The notes under the pieces: model-generated
The model's database searches: none
The model's input: only the letters and a program-made list of their open reading frames with translations
Told to the model about the DNA's origin: nothing
Origin: Bifidobacterium sp. ESL0690
GTDB taxonomy: Bacteria > Actinomycetota > Actinomycetes > Actinomycetales > Bifidobacteriaceae
Direction of reading: 5' to 3'
DNA length: 64,000 nt
Assembly (NCBI RefSeq): GCF_029392315.1
Contig: NZ_CP113939.1
Location: 372,001 to 436,000 of the forward strand
Translations under genes and position numbers: made by a program
In this document: piece after piece, positions 55,807 to 63,645 of the stretch
Position numbering within the stretch: position 1 is the first letter of the stretch
How the letters are laid out: every line of letters begins with the position of its first letter

Positions 55807-56579
55807 GACCTGCACACCCAGGCGCCGGTGTAGTTGAAGAAGTAGTTGGTGTTGCCGGAGCCCGACATGCTCATGGTCCCGTCCATGGAGAGCCGGAGGC
55901 TGAAGGTCTGGGAGTTGTTGCCCGAGAACAGGATTGTCCCGGCCGTGGCGGGGACGAGGCCTTCGGGCAGTTTCTCCGACCCCGAGGCGTTCGTCAGGCC
56001 GGCGAACGTGGCTTTGACGTTTGCTTGCCCGGAGGCGATGGCGATACAGCCTATTTTTGTCGCGTGCAGGGTGTTGAGCCAGGGCGCGGCGAACGCGTAG
56101 GGGGTGGGTGTCAGCCATTTGCTGGCGGGCATCATGTCCTCGAGCATCGACGCGATCCATTTCTGGAAGGCGCCGTTTTTGGTGCCGAGTCCGGTGATGG
56201 GCGAGGGCCACCACGCCCCGTTGACCCAGTGGTAGATGAACGACTCGTCTTCGGGCCTGGTGACGATGCCGGTGCGCCCATCGACGCCCGTGACCTTGTT
56301 AAGCTCGGCGAGGGTGGTGCGCACGACCGGCATGAAACCGCTGGTCGACACGATCTTGCTGTAGGCGTCGGCCGCCTGCGCGGCCGCCTCGGTGGCGGCC
56401 TTGGACTGCCGGTTGACGAGGTCGGTGACCTCGGCGGGCAGCCGGTCGATGTTGTCGTCGATGCTCATGGCCATCGCGGCGAACTGCAGCGCGGCGTACT
56501 TGACCAGGTCGTTGTTCCCAGGGTATTTGATGTGGTGCCGTGGCGTGCTCGGCATCGCGTTCGGGTCGAAATCCGTCAT
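55803..56579 (-). CDS. Phage distal tail protein, possible receptor-binding protein
   Basis: 258 residues. The N-terminal 100 residues are helical and Ala-rich (LPAEVTDLVNRQSKAATEAAAQAADAY), like a trimeric stalk. The C-terminal half is rich in Trp, Ser, Gly and Asn (FSLRLSMDGTMSMSGSGNTNYFFNYTGAW), as expected of a beta-structured tip. It follows the minor tail gene and precedes the lysis genes, the usual place of host-recognition proteins. No named domain recognised. Expected to be among the fastest-changing phage genes. Confidence 0.65.
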   Translation of the reverse strand: MTDFDPNAMPSTPRHHIKYPGNNDLVKYAALQFAAMAMSIDDNIDRLPAEVTDLVNRQSKAATEAAAQAADAYSKIVSTSGFMPVVRTTLAELNKVTGVDGRTGIVTRPEDESFIYHWVNGAWWPSPITGLGTKNGAFQKWIASMLEDMMPASKWLTPTPYAFAAPWLNTLHATKIGCIAIASGQANVKATFAGLTNASGSEKLPEGLVPATAGTILFSGNNSQTFSLRLSMDGTMSMSGSGNTNYFFNYTGAWVCRS

Positions 56580-56590
56580 GATGTTCTCCT

Positions 56591-58093
56591 TTATTCCTTG
56601 AAATCGGTGATCTGGCCGAACTCACCCCAGGTGAAGGACAGGTCGGCCCATTTGAGGGTGATTGGGTTGAGTGCGCCCCATGTGGCCAGCGTGGTCGGCA
56701 TCGGTGGCAGGGGCTGCAGCTCCATCTCGTTGTCGAACACGGGCTTGCCGTGCCGCCATTTGAAGGTGAGGGTGCCGCCGATACCGAGCCACGCGCCCGA
56801 CGTGGCTGGCGTGCCGTCCTCACTCAGAAGCGAGGTGTAGCGGTTGCGCACGAACGCCCACAACGTGGCGCTGGGCTGGAAGGTCTGCTCGTGATCGTCG
56901 ATGTCGATTTTCTCAGTCGACGCGGTGAGCTTTTCCGGCCGAAGGCGCATGGTCGCGGCCTGCAGCCATGCCACCCATTGCCTTCGCTCCGCTTCGCTGG
57001 GCCGGTATGCGTTGCCGCCCCAGTTGCCTTCGGATTCGTCCGCGAGCACCGCGTCGGTCTCGAACGTCGCGCTCCTGATCGTCTCGGTCAGGTTGCCGGG
57101 CAGGCCGCCGGTGATGTCCGCCTCGGCGTCGCCGAATGTGATTTTGCTGTCAGTTTTCTCCCAGGCGGCTTTCTTGCCCTTGATCGCGATTTGGCTGACG
57201 GGGTCGGGCAGGCGCAGCGTGGCCGCGTCTATCCTTACCTTCTCGCCGACGATGACCTTGTCCTCGCGCCATCCGTCAGAGACGGTTAGCGACCCGTCGG
57301 CGTGCAGGGTGATGCCGGCCTTCGCTCCCGCGTGGAGGATATCGAGCATGGTGCCGCCGTGCTTGTGCCGCTCGTAGTAGACGGGCAGCTCTGGCGACCA
57401 CGAGGCGATGGCGTAGAGCACAGTGCTCAAATCAGGGAAGCTCGACTGGTCGTAACTGGCCAATGACACGGTGAGCGACTTGAGCCAGCCAGAAGCCTCG
57501 GCGGAGAGCTGCGGAGCATCAATCTGACCAAGACGGCGGTTCACTTCGTCGACGCGTTGCTGCAGGTTGCCCACCCAATGCTGGCCGGCATATTTCGGAT
57601 CGCCTGAGACGGGACCCTGCGCGGTGGTGCGTGACATGCGCACGGTGCGGCTGTTCGCGTTCAAAGTCAGCAGGTAGGTGTTGTTCGAACGCTGCTCTAT
57701 CGAGCAGCCGGTGGCGATGTTGCCCTCGAAGATGCTCAGGGCCGTGGGGTCGGGCGCGGCGTACACGTCCGGCGCGTTTTCCAGGTGCAGGCTCGCCCAG
57801 ATCGTCTCGTCCGGCTCCTCGGCCCAACGGTTGTCGATGGTGAGGTCTTTCCACAGGGGCATGCGGGAAAGCTGGACGAGCACCTTCGCGCCGGCAAGCC
57901 GAGTCGAGTTGCCGGCGAGTTTCCCGTCTCGGTCGACGAGCTTGAATTTCAGCACGTTGCAATCCGGCTGCTTTGCGGGGTCGTTGGTGCCCCACTCGAC
58001 AGTGAACCCGTCGAGCGCGACGTGCGAGCCCTCGCGGCCGGTCATGTTCTCCCAGCCGTTTCCGCGGTCTATATATAGGAGCGGTTGTCTCAT
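56591..58093 (-). CDS. Phage minor tail protein (tail tip/baseplate hub type)
   Basis: 500 residues directly after the tape measure gene (ATGA overlap), the place of distal tail or hub proteins. The chain begins MRQPLLYIDRGNGWENMTG and contains a long beta-rich region (VLKFKLVDRDGKLAGNSTRLAGAKVLVQL, IEQRSNNTYLLTLNANS) followed by segments recalling phage hub domains (LDILHAGAKAGITLHADGSLTV). It ends with an aromatic stretch. The same frame stays open into the tape measure gene, but the overlap and domain content set the start at 58093. Confidence 0.75.
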   Translation of the reverse strand: MRQPLLYIDRGNGWENMTGREGSHVALDGFTVEWGTNDPAKQPDCNVLKFKLVDRDGKLAGNSTRLAGAKVLVQLSRMPLWKDLTIDNRWAEEPDETIWASLHLENAPDVYAAPDPTALSIFEGNIATGCSIEQRSNNTYLLTLNANSRTVRMSRTTAQGPVSGDPKYAGQHWVGNLQQRVDEVNRRLGQIDAPQLSAEASGWLKSLTVSLASYDQSSFPDLSTVLYAIASWSPELPVYYERHKHGGTMLDILHAGAKAGITLHADGSLTVSDGWREDKVIVGEKVRIDAATLRLPDPVSQIAIKGKKAAWEKTDSKITFGDAEADITGGLPGNLTETIRSATFETDAVLADESEGNWGGNAYRPSEAERRQWVAWLQAATMRLRPEKLTASTEKIDIDDHEQTFQPSATLWAFVRNRYTSLLSEDGTPATSGAWLGIGGTLTFKWRHGKPVFDNEMELQPLPPMPTTLATWGALNPITLKWADLSFTWGEFGQITDFKE

Positions 58094-60042
58094 CGGCGCA
58101 GCTCCTGATAGTCCTTGATGACCTTGATGATTTTTCTGGCGCCGTCCTCGCCGTCGAGTATCCCGTTGACGGTCAGGTTGATGATGATCGGCACCGTCTG
58201 CGAACCGCCGGCCGAGGGGCCGTTGAACGGGGTGCGCTGCGCAAGGGCGAGCGGGGTGACCCTTGCGCCCATGGGCAGGCTGAGCACCTCGGGGCCGGCC
58301 TCGCCGACCAGCACGCTGCCGGCCGAGCGGATGACCCCGCCCTGGGCGAGCATCGGGATGCGGAAGCTCTTGCCGCCCACGCCCGGCACCCAGTCCGGGA
58401 TGTCGAAGCCCTTGCCACCCACGACGCTGTTCCACGCGCTTTTGATGCCGGCCACCGCGTCGCGGAACGGCCTGACGAGCGTCTCGCCGATGCCGCTGAA
58501 GAACCCGGCGATGGTTCCCGGCACGGACTCGAACCAGCCGATCAGACCATGCCACTTGCCGCTCGCCCAATCGGCGGCCTGCCCGAATGCCGACTTGACG
58601 TTGTTGATTGACGAGCCGAGGAAACCGGTGAACGCGGCCCACTGCTGCTGGCCGGTCTGCGTCTGGGTGAAGAAATACACGAGTCCGGCGGTGACGGCGG
58701 CGACGGCCATGACCACCAGCATGATCGGGTTGGCGTCCATGACCACGTTGAACGCAGCCTGCACGCCGGTTGCTATACCGGTCACCGCGTTCTTCGCGGC
58801 CATCACACCGTTGTATGCGGCTATCGCCCCGTTCCACAGGCCGTAGGCTGCAGCCGCCGCGCCGGCCATGACCGCTACCGTCTGTATCCCGCTGGCATGG
58901 GCCGAAGCGAACCCGCCGACCGCCTCCATGGCACCGCCCACACCGGTGAGCGCGTCCCTCAGCGAGCTCCACGGGCTGACATCTGGAAGACTGCCGGCAA
59001 TCGCAGAGCCGATGGACCGCACGGTGCCGACGAACGGCTCCGCCACGTCCTTCACCCCCTGCACGCCCGACTTGAGCCCGTCGAGCACGGGGCCCGCGGA
59101 ATCCTTGAGCATCTGGAACGCCTGGCCACCCTGCGTCTTTACCCAATTGATCGCGCTGCCGAGCTTGCCTTCGAGGTCGCCGGCCAATCCTTGCACCCTG
59201 CCGGAAAGACCGGGAAGGCCGTCGGCGAGGTTCGAGACCCAGTCGGCCATGCCGCTCATGAAACCGGTCACCTCAGGCTTGACCAGGTCAAGCATCCCGG
59301 CCCCGAGCTTGACCACGCTGGCCTCGAGGTTGCCCGACGCGTTGCCGAGCTGGGTGGTGTCGTTCGCGGCCTTCTTCGCCGCATCCGACATGCCCAGCTG
59401 CATCAACGCCTGGTTGAACTCGTCGCTGGTGATCTGGCCGGCCGCCATCGCGTCCCTGAAATTACCGGTATAGGCGCCGTTGGCCTTCATGGCCTCCTGC
59501 AGCTTGCCCGACGCGCCCGGTATCGCGTCGCTTAATTGGTTCCAGTTCTCGGTGGTGAGCTTGCCGGCGCCGGCGGTCTGGGTGAGCACCATGGCCACGC
59601 TCTTGTACGCGTCGGCACCACCGCCCGCCACGGCTGTCAGATTGCCGGCCGCTTCCGCGAGCTCCGAATAGCCCTGCACCCCGTTCGAGGCCAGCTGGGC
59701 GGTCGTGTTGCGGATGTCGGAAAGCGAGAAAACCGTCTGATCAGCATACTTTTGGGTGCTCTTGGTCAGCGCCTGGATCTTCGAGTCGTCCACCCCGGCG
59801 AACTTCAGTGTGTTGGCGAAGCTCTGCGCCGAGTCGGACGTGCTGGCCATCTCGCCCGAAAGGTTCGAGACATAGCCGATGACGTGCGATGTCATGCTCG
59901 ACACGGCCCCGGAAACGAGTCCGCTGACCGCGCCGAACTTCGCTGCCAAAGCACTGGCAGAACCGCCCGCGCTGCTCATCGCCTTCGAGGCGCCGGACGA
60001 GTCGCCGATGATCCTCACCGCGAGTATCGCAGTCTTAGACAT
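58090..60042 (-). CDS. Phage tail tape measure protein
   Basis: Sets tail length and is threaded through the tail tube. 650 residues: the N-terminal domain typical of the family (SKTAILAVRIIGDSSGASKAMSSAGG, then NWNQLSDAIPGASGKLQEAM and ITSDEFNQALMQLG), a helical middle, and hydrophobic stretches (NPIMLVVMAVAAVTAGLVYFF) as in many such proteins. The C-terminus carries VGEAGPEVLSLPMGARVTP, a motif seen at the end of many siphovirus tape measures. At about 0.15 nm per residue the tail would be near 100 nm. Its start codon overlaps the shifted chaperone frame. Confidence 0.93.
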   Translation of the reverse strand: MSKTAILAVRIIGDSSGASKAMSSAGGSASALAAKFGAVSGLVSGAVSSMTSHVIGYVSNLSGEMASTSDSAQSFANTLKFAGVDDSKIQALTKSTQKYADQTVFSLSDIRNTTAQLASNGVQGYSELAEAAGNLTAVAGGGADAYKSVAMVLTQTAGAGKLTTENWNQLSDAIPGASGKLQEAMKANGAYTGNFRDAMAAGQITSDEFNQALMQLGMSDAAKKAANDTTQLGNASGNLEASVVKLGAGMLDLVKPEVTGFMSGMADWVSNLADGLPGLSGRVQGLAGDLEGKLGSAINWVKTQGGQAFQMLKDSAGPVLDGLKSGVQGVKDVAEPFVGTVRSIGSAIAGSLPDVSPWSSLRDALTGVGGAMEAVGGFASAHASGIQTVAVMAGAAAAAYGLWNGAIAAYNGVMAAKNAVTGIATGVQAAFNVVMDANPIMLVVMAVAAVTAGLVYFFTQTQTGQQQWAAFTGFLGSSINNVKSAFGQAADWASGKWHGLIGWFESVPGTIAGFFSGIGETLVRPFRDAVAGIKSAWNSVVGGKGFDIPDWVPGVGGKSFRIPMLAQGGVIRSAGSVLVGEAGPEVLSLPMGARVTPLALAQRTPFNGPSAGGSQTVPIIINLTVNGILDGEDGARKIIKVIKDYQELRR

Positions 60043-60495
60043 GGTTTTTCGCCTCCTCCATCGCTTCCTTCTCGGCCTTCAGGATCGCTACAGCAGTGCC
60101 CCAGTCCCGTTCATCGGGTTCGGGCTCATGTCGCCACTGCCAGGGAGTGCCGCCGAATCGGTCGGCGAGGATGACGCTGAGCTCGCTGAGGCTGCCGGCA
60201 GGCCAGACGGAGGCAAAGGGTCATAGACATTGGCCTCCTCGCTTTCGTCCTCCGCGTTGTAGTTGATGGTGGCCACGGTCTGTGCCCACTGTTCGAACGT
60301 CTGGCCTGGCTGGATTTTCCCGGCCTTGCGCAGCGCGGCGTATGACGCGTAGGCCATAAAGCTGATGGGCGAATCGTCCGGGGTGCCCCAGCCGTTCGCC
60401 TTGGCGTAGCGTTCGGCCTGCATCGACTCGAAAAGCGTGGACTTGCACGTTTCCGTGCGTCCGTCCGTGTAGGTCAGTTCGGTGTGCTTGCTCAT
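60035..60495 (-). CDS. Tail assembly chaperone, -1 frameshift product (long form)
   Basis: Reading frame 0 from 60495 to the slippery site CCCTTTG (60220-60214 on the - strand) and then the -1 frame gives about 153 residues. The added part (PAGSLSELSVILADRFGGTP, then WQWRHEPEPDERDWGTAVAI) is typical of the second chaperone domain and ends at TAA 60037-60035, inside the tape measure start. The -1 frame has a TGA just upstream of the site, so it can only be entered by slipping here. The frame-0 form is listed separately. Confidence 0.8.
60088..60495 (-). CDS. Tail assembly chaperone, frame-0 (short) form
   Basis: 135 residues. The first 94 residues are the chaperone domain (TCKSTLFESMQAERYAKANG, ISFMAYASYAALRKAGKI, QTFEQWAQTVATINYNAED). 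Past the slip site the tail is Ser/Pro/Ala-rich and poorly structured (LPAASASSASSSPTDSA), as is common when the shifted form carries the second domain. Binds the tape measure before tail-tube polymerisation. Confidence 0.85.
   Translation of the reverse strand: MSKHTELTYTDGRTETCKSTLFESMQAERYAKANGWGTPDDSPISFMAYASYAALRKAGKIQPGQTFEQWAQTVATINYNAEDESEEANVYDPLPPSGLPAASASSASSSPTDSAALPGSGDMSPNPMNGTGALL
60214..60220 (-). promoter_or_regulatory. -1 ribosomal frameshift slippery heptamer CCCTTTG
   Basis: In frame 0 the codons are GAC CCT TTG, fitting X-XXY-YYZ with X=C, Y=T, Z=G. After slippage both tRNAs can re-pair on CCC TTT. Confidence 0.8.
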
Positions 60496-60498
60496 TGC

Positions 60499-60882
60499 TT
60501 ATTCTCCTTGTACCTGGTTGATGATTTTCTGGATTTCCTCGTTGTAGATGTCCACCCATGCCGGCTCGGTCTGCTTGGCCGCGTCCGTGAGGAAGGTGTT
60601 GGGTTTGATGTGGTGGCCGGGCCAGCCCCAATGGATCGGGGCCGCGTAGGGAACGCTTTTCTTGCCGGCGCGGATGACGCCGGCCTTCTGGGTCGCCCCG
60701 GCGCGTATCGAACGCTGCAGCGCCCCGCTTCTGACCGGCACCCGCCCCTGCGCCGCCGGCACGACGACCTGCGCGGCCTTCTTGTTGACGTTGCGCAGGT
60801 CCTTGGAATCGGCCCCGGCCTTGCGCAGGGTGCGGGCCAGCTGGCTTGCACCCTTGACCTCAATCAGCGATTTGCCGGTCAA
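60499..60882 (-). CDS. HK97 gp10-like phage protein (neck/tail completion type)
   Basis: 127 residues. GASQLARTLRKAG, NKKAAQVVVPAAQGRVPVRSG and ALQRSIRAGATQ fit the gp10-like family, in which the VPVRSGALxxSI segment is characteristic. Starts at TTG 60882, overlapping the major tail gene by 23 bases. Normally this gene lies before the tail terminator; here it lies after the major tail protein. C-terminal HIKPNTFLTDAAKQTEPAWV is also typical of the family. Confidence 0.75.
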   Translation of the reverse strand: MTGKSLIEVKGASQLARTLRKAGADSKDLRNVNKKAAQVVVPAAQGRVPVRSGALQRSIRAGATQKAGVIRAGKKSVPYAAPIHWGWPGHHIKPNTFLTDAAKQTEPAWVDIYNEEIQKIINQVQGE

Positions 60883-61309
60883 CGGCCTGCGTCCCTGGCT
60901 GGGTCGAAGGGTCGTAGTGCTCGAGGTTCGAGACCGCGAAGCTCACGTCCTGGTCGTTCTGCTTCTTGACGTCCCCGCCGAAGCCGACCGGCGCGATCAG
61001 CGCGTCGCCCGTGAAACCGAGCGACCCCTCCTTGTTCGGGATGAACTTGAACGGCAGGCTCTTGCCGGCGTTGTCGAAGCACCACACGGACAGCCCGTCC
61101 TTGCTGAAATCCTCCTTGATGGTCGCCTCCAGCGTCCAGTTGGTCTTCTGAGCTCCGGCCTCGTCGTGCCCGTCGAGATAGGTGTTCGAGTCGTCCGTGT
61201 CGGTCTTGGGCGTGAGCGCGGCCTTGGTGCAGTCCGCGTCGAACTTCTTCTCCTGGCCGTCCTCGCCGATGATGAGCTGGCCGGGGCCCAGCGTTCTGAT
61301 TTTCGCCAT
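60860..61309 (-). CDS. Phage major tail protein
   Basis: 149 residues that form the tail tube. Beta-rich: LGPGQLIIGEDGQEKKFDADCTK, TNWTLEATIKEDFSKDGLS, WCFDNAGKSLPFKFIPNKEG, FTGDALIAPVGFGGDVKK, ending with FAVSNLEHYDPSTQP. A strong AAGGAG ribosome-binding site precedes the ATG, as expected for a highly expressed structural protein, and the gene lies between the tail terminator and the chaperones. Confidence 0.8.
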   Translation of the reverse strand: MAKIRTLGPGQLIIGEDGQEKKFDADCTKAALTPKTDTDDSNTYLDGHDEAGAQKTNWTLEATIKEDFSKDGLSVWCFDNAGKSLPFKFIPNKEGSLGFTGDALIAPVGFGGDVKKQNDQDVSFAVSNLEHYDPSTQPGTQAVDRQIAD

Positions 61310-61322
61310 TTGTTTTCTCCTT

Positions 61323-61685
61323 TTAGTCGAATGGGTTTAAGGTGATTTTGTAGGCCGGCAGGTCTCCGCTGTTTCCGTAATTCCAGGTGACGGGTTCGGC
61401 CTTGTCCATGTTGATGTGGTCTTTTCGGAGTTTTTCGAGAACCTTAATGATGACGTCCATTGCCGCAGCCTGCGTGGCGGTGGTTCCGGCGACCACGCAG
61501 ACCGACCATGTGACGGTCGACAGTTCCCAGCCTTCGTATTCGATGTCGGGCGGGTCGATGAAGACGGCCGCCTTTCCCGGCAGAGGCTGGACGTTCTGGG
61601 CGTCGATGGTGACTATGCTCACGAGGCTGCCGACGCTGTCAGTCAGCATCTCGATGAGCTCGTCTCGCTGTTCGATGACGTTCAT
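61323..61685 (-). CDS. Phage tail terminator-like protein
   Basis: 120 residues: EQRDELIEMLTDSVGSLVSIVT helix, then a short beta region (GKAAVFIDPPDIEYEGWELSTVTWSVCVVAG) and the helix QAAAMDVIIKVLEKLRKD. This helix-sheet-helix plan and the position before the major tail gene fit terminators that cap the tail tube. The start overlaps the preceding stop (ATGA) at 61685; an upstream in-frame start would intrude into that gene. Confidence 0.7.
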   Translation of the reverse strand: MNVIEQRDELIEMLTDSVGSLVSIVTIDAQNVQPLPGKAAVFIDPPDIEYEGWELSTVTWSVCVVAGTTATQAAAMDVIIKVLEKLRKDHINMDKAEPVTWNYGNSGDLPAYKITLNPFD

Positions 61686-62050
61686 GCGACCACGAACCTT
61701 CCCGTAGGCACGCCCACCGCGTTGAGTTTCGGCCATACGCTGCGCAGCGGGTCGGTGCTCACATGCACCGCATCGACCGTTCCCTCCGACGAGGCGTTGC
61801 TAAGCGACATGACGCCGAGCCTGGCGTTGCGGGAGTTGTACAGGTCGGCCGCACAGCTGATGATGCAGTCGGCCATCACCTCGTCTGGCACTTCGTGCTT
61901 GCCGGCGGCCGACTTGACGTAGGCCTTGGCGCTGGCGAGCTTGGCGTTGAGCCGCTCGTCGTCGCCCGCCGGCATGGATACCTCGTCACGCAGGCGTTTC
62001 AGCAGCTCCGCATCGTCCATGGTTTCCGGCTTTTTCTCGTCGGCCATCAT
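61682..62050 (-). CDS. Phage head-tail connector protein (HK97 gp6-like)
   Basis: 122 residues, mostly helical: DDAELLKRLRDEV, DERLNAKLASAKAYVKSAAG, PDEVMADCIISCAADLYNSR. The plan of a small helical protein directly after the capsid gene matches gp6-like connectors that join portal and tail. It begins with two Met codons; the first overlaps the capsid stop (ATGA). Confidence 0.75.
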   Translation of the reverse strand: MMADEKKPETMDDAELLKRLRDEVSMPAGDDERLNAKLASAKAYVKSAAGKHEVPDEVMADCIISCAADLYNSRNARLGVMSLSNASSEGTVDAVHVSTDPLRSVWPKLNAVGVPTGRFVVA

Positions 62051-63645
62051 GCGGCGAACTTGACGGGGATGAGGCCCTCGGCATGGGTGGCGGCCACGGC
62101 CATGTATCCGTAGACGCTGAAGTCATTGGTCAGCGAGGTGATGTTGCCGTCGGTGAGCTGCGTGGGGCCGCCGGATTCCCAGACGGTCACGGCTTCGGGG
62201 TCGATGAAGCATGCGGTGCCGGCCGGTGCCTTGGGGAGCATCTGGACGGGCAGGCGCAGGAACTCGCCGGCGATGCCGGTCAGGTCGAAGCTGCCGAGCG
62301 TGTCGCTGCCCTTGCCGGAGATGTCGAGGAACCGGTCGCCGGTGTCCTTGAGCTTGATGAGGGAGAGCATGATATCCTTGCTGACCCCCAGGCGTGTAAG
62401 ACTCACGTTGCGGTCATCGGCGAGCTCAGCGGCATCGATGATGAGCGAGGCCCACTGGTCGATGGTCATGCTGTCGATTGCGGCGGGCGCGGCGACGTTG
62501 TTGGCGTCCTCCTCGGCGTCGCGCTGGGTGGCGATGGTCTTGTAGAGATAGTTGCGCACGGCGGTCTCGGTGGCTTTGGCGTAGGCGTTGTTCAGTGCCT
62601 TGAGCGCGGTGTTGAGCATCGGGGTGGTGCTGCGCTCGATGGTCTGCCGGCTGAGCTTGGTGTAGCCGCCGTAGGTGTCGATGCCGACCGATTTCGTGCC
62701 GAACGTGATCTTGCCGAACTTGAGGCCGCTGCCTTCCTCGTCCTGCTTGTCGACGAGCGTGGTGTCGCCGGTGACGACGTTGTACTCCATCGTCATGCCC
62801 TTCTCGGGCAGGGTGTCGTGGGTGAGCAGGTTGGTGACCTTGCGGCGCTGCTCGATGAGGCGCAGATCGTCGGCGATCCAGGTGGCGGTGTTTCCCGTGT
62901 CCTTGGTGACGATCAGTTCGCCGGCGTCGCGCATGATGTTGGCTGCGCCTTCCTCGCCGTGGACGAGCGCCTGCAGGTATTCGCCGTGGCTGCGGTATTC
63001 TCCGCCGAGCTTGGCGGGCGGTTCGGGGCTGAGGCCCTTCGCCAGCGCGGCCTTCATGCTGCGCTGCTCTTCCTTGAGGCCGTCCAGGGTCTCCTTGAGT
63101 TTTTCGTCCATTTTCGGTTTCTCACTTTCGGTTGTTGGGTTGTTGGTGAACGTTTCATTGCGCTGGCCGGTGATGACCGCGTCGGGATAGGCTGGGATTC
63201 CGGTGACGGCAACCTCGCACAAATCAACCTTGCGGCGGTGCACCTCGGTCACGCCGTCGTCGCTGTACTCCGTCCGGTTCTCGACGGGCGAGAACCCTAC
63301 CGAGAAGCCGTCGTAGACACCGTCGCGCACGAGCTGCGCGGTCTCGCGGCCGGCCACGGTATCGGAGAGCTTGGCGGTGATGTGCAAACCGTCGGCTTCG
63401 CGGCTCATCGCGGTCACCTTGCCGACCAGTTCGCCATGCGAGCGGCTGACCTTGACCGTGTTCCGATCACCGAAATCGGTATCAGGGTCGAACACCTCCG
63501 CGTAGTCACTCCACATCTGATAGCGCGTGTTAAAAGGGACGGCAATGCCGGTGATCTCCGTGCCGTCGCCCTCCTTCGCATCGCGCACCTGGATGCCGCG
63601 CATGTCGAGCGTGCGCCGTTCCATAAGCCTTGCGTCGTCTGTCAT
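62047..63645 (-). CDS. Fused prohead protease and major capsid protein (HK97 type)
   Basis: 532 residues. Residues 1-165 are an HK97-family prohead protease: GIAVPFNTRYQMWSDYAEVF, the His in SRSHGELVGKV and the Ser in YDGFSVGFSPVE. A linker leads to the helical scaffold-like delta domain (MDEKLKETLDGLKEEQRSMK, from about residue 179) and then to the capsid fold (TATWIADDLRLIEQRRKVTNL, FGTKSVGIDTYGGYTKLSRQT, SLTNDFSVYGYMAVAATH). Normally two genes. I chose ATG 63645, which overlaps the portal stop. The internal Met at 63111 has no good ribosome-binding site, supporting a true fusion. Cleavage between the parts is expected on maturation. Confidence 0.88.
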   Translation of the reverse strand: MTDDARLMERRTLDMRGIQVRDAKEGDGTEITGIAVPFNTRYQMWSDYAEVFDPDTDFGDRNTVKVSRSHGELVGKVTAMSREADGLHITAKLSDTVAGRETAQLVRDGVYDGFSVGFSPVENRTEYSDDGVTEVHRRKVDLCEVAVTGIPAYPDAVITGQRNETFTNNPTTESEKPKMDEKLKETLDGLKEEQRSMKAALAKGLSPEPPAKLGGEYRSHGEYLQALVHGEEGAANIMRDAGELIVTKDTGNTATWIADDLRLIEQRRKVTNLLTHDTLPEKGMTMEYNVVTGDTTLVDKQDEEGSGLKFGKITFGTKSVGIDTYGGYTKLSRQTIERSTTPMLNTALKALNNAYAKATETAVRNYLYKTIATQRDAEEDANNVAAPAAIDSMTIDQWASLIIDAAELADDRNVSLTRLGVSKDIMLSLIKLKDTGDRFLDISGKGSDTLGSFDLTGIAGEFLRLPVQMLPKAPAGTACFIDPEAVTVWESGGPTQLTDGNITSLTNDFSVYGYMAVAATHAEGLIPVKFAA

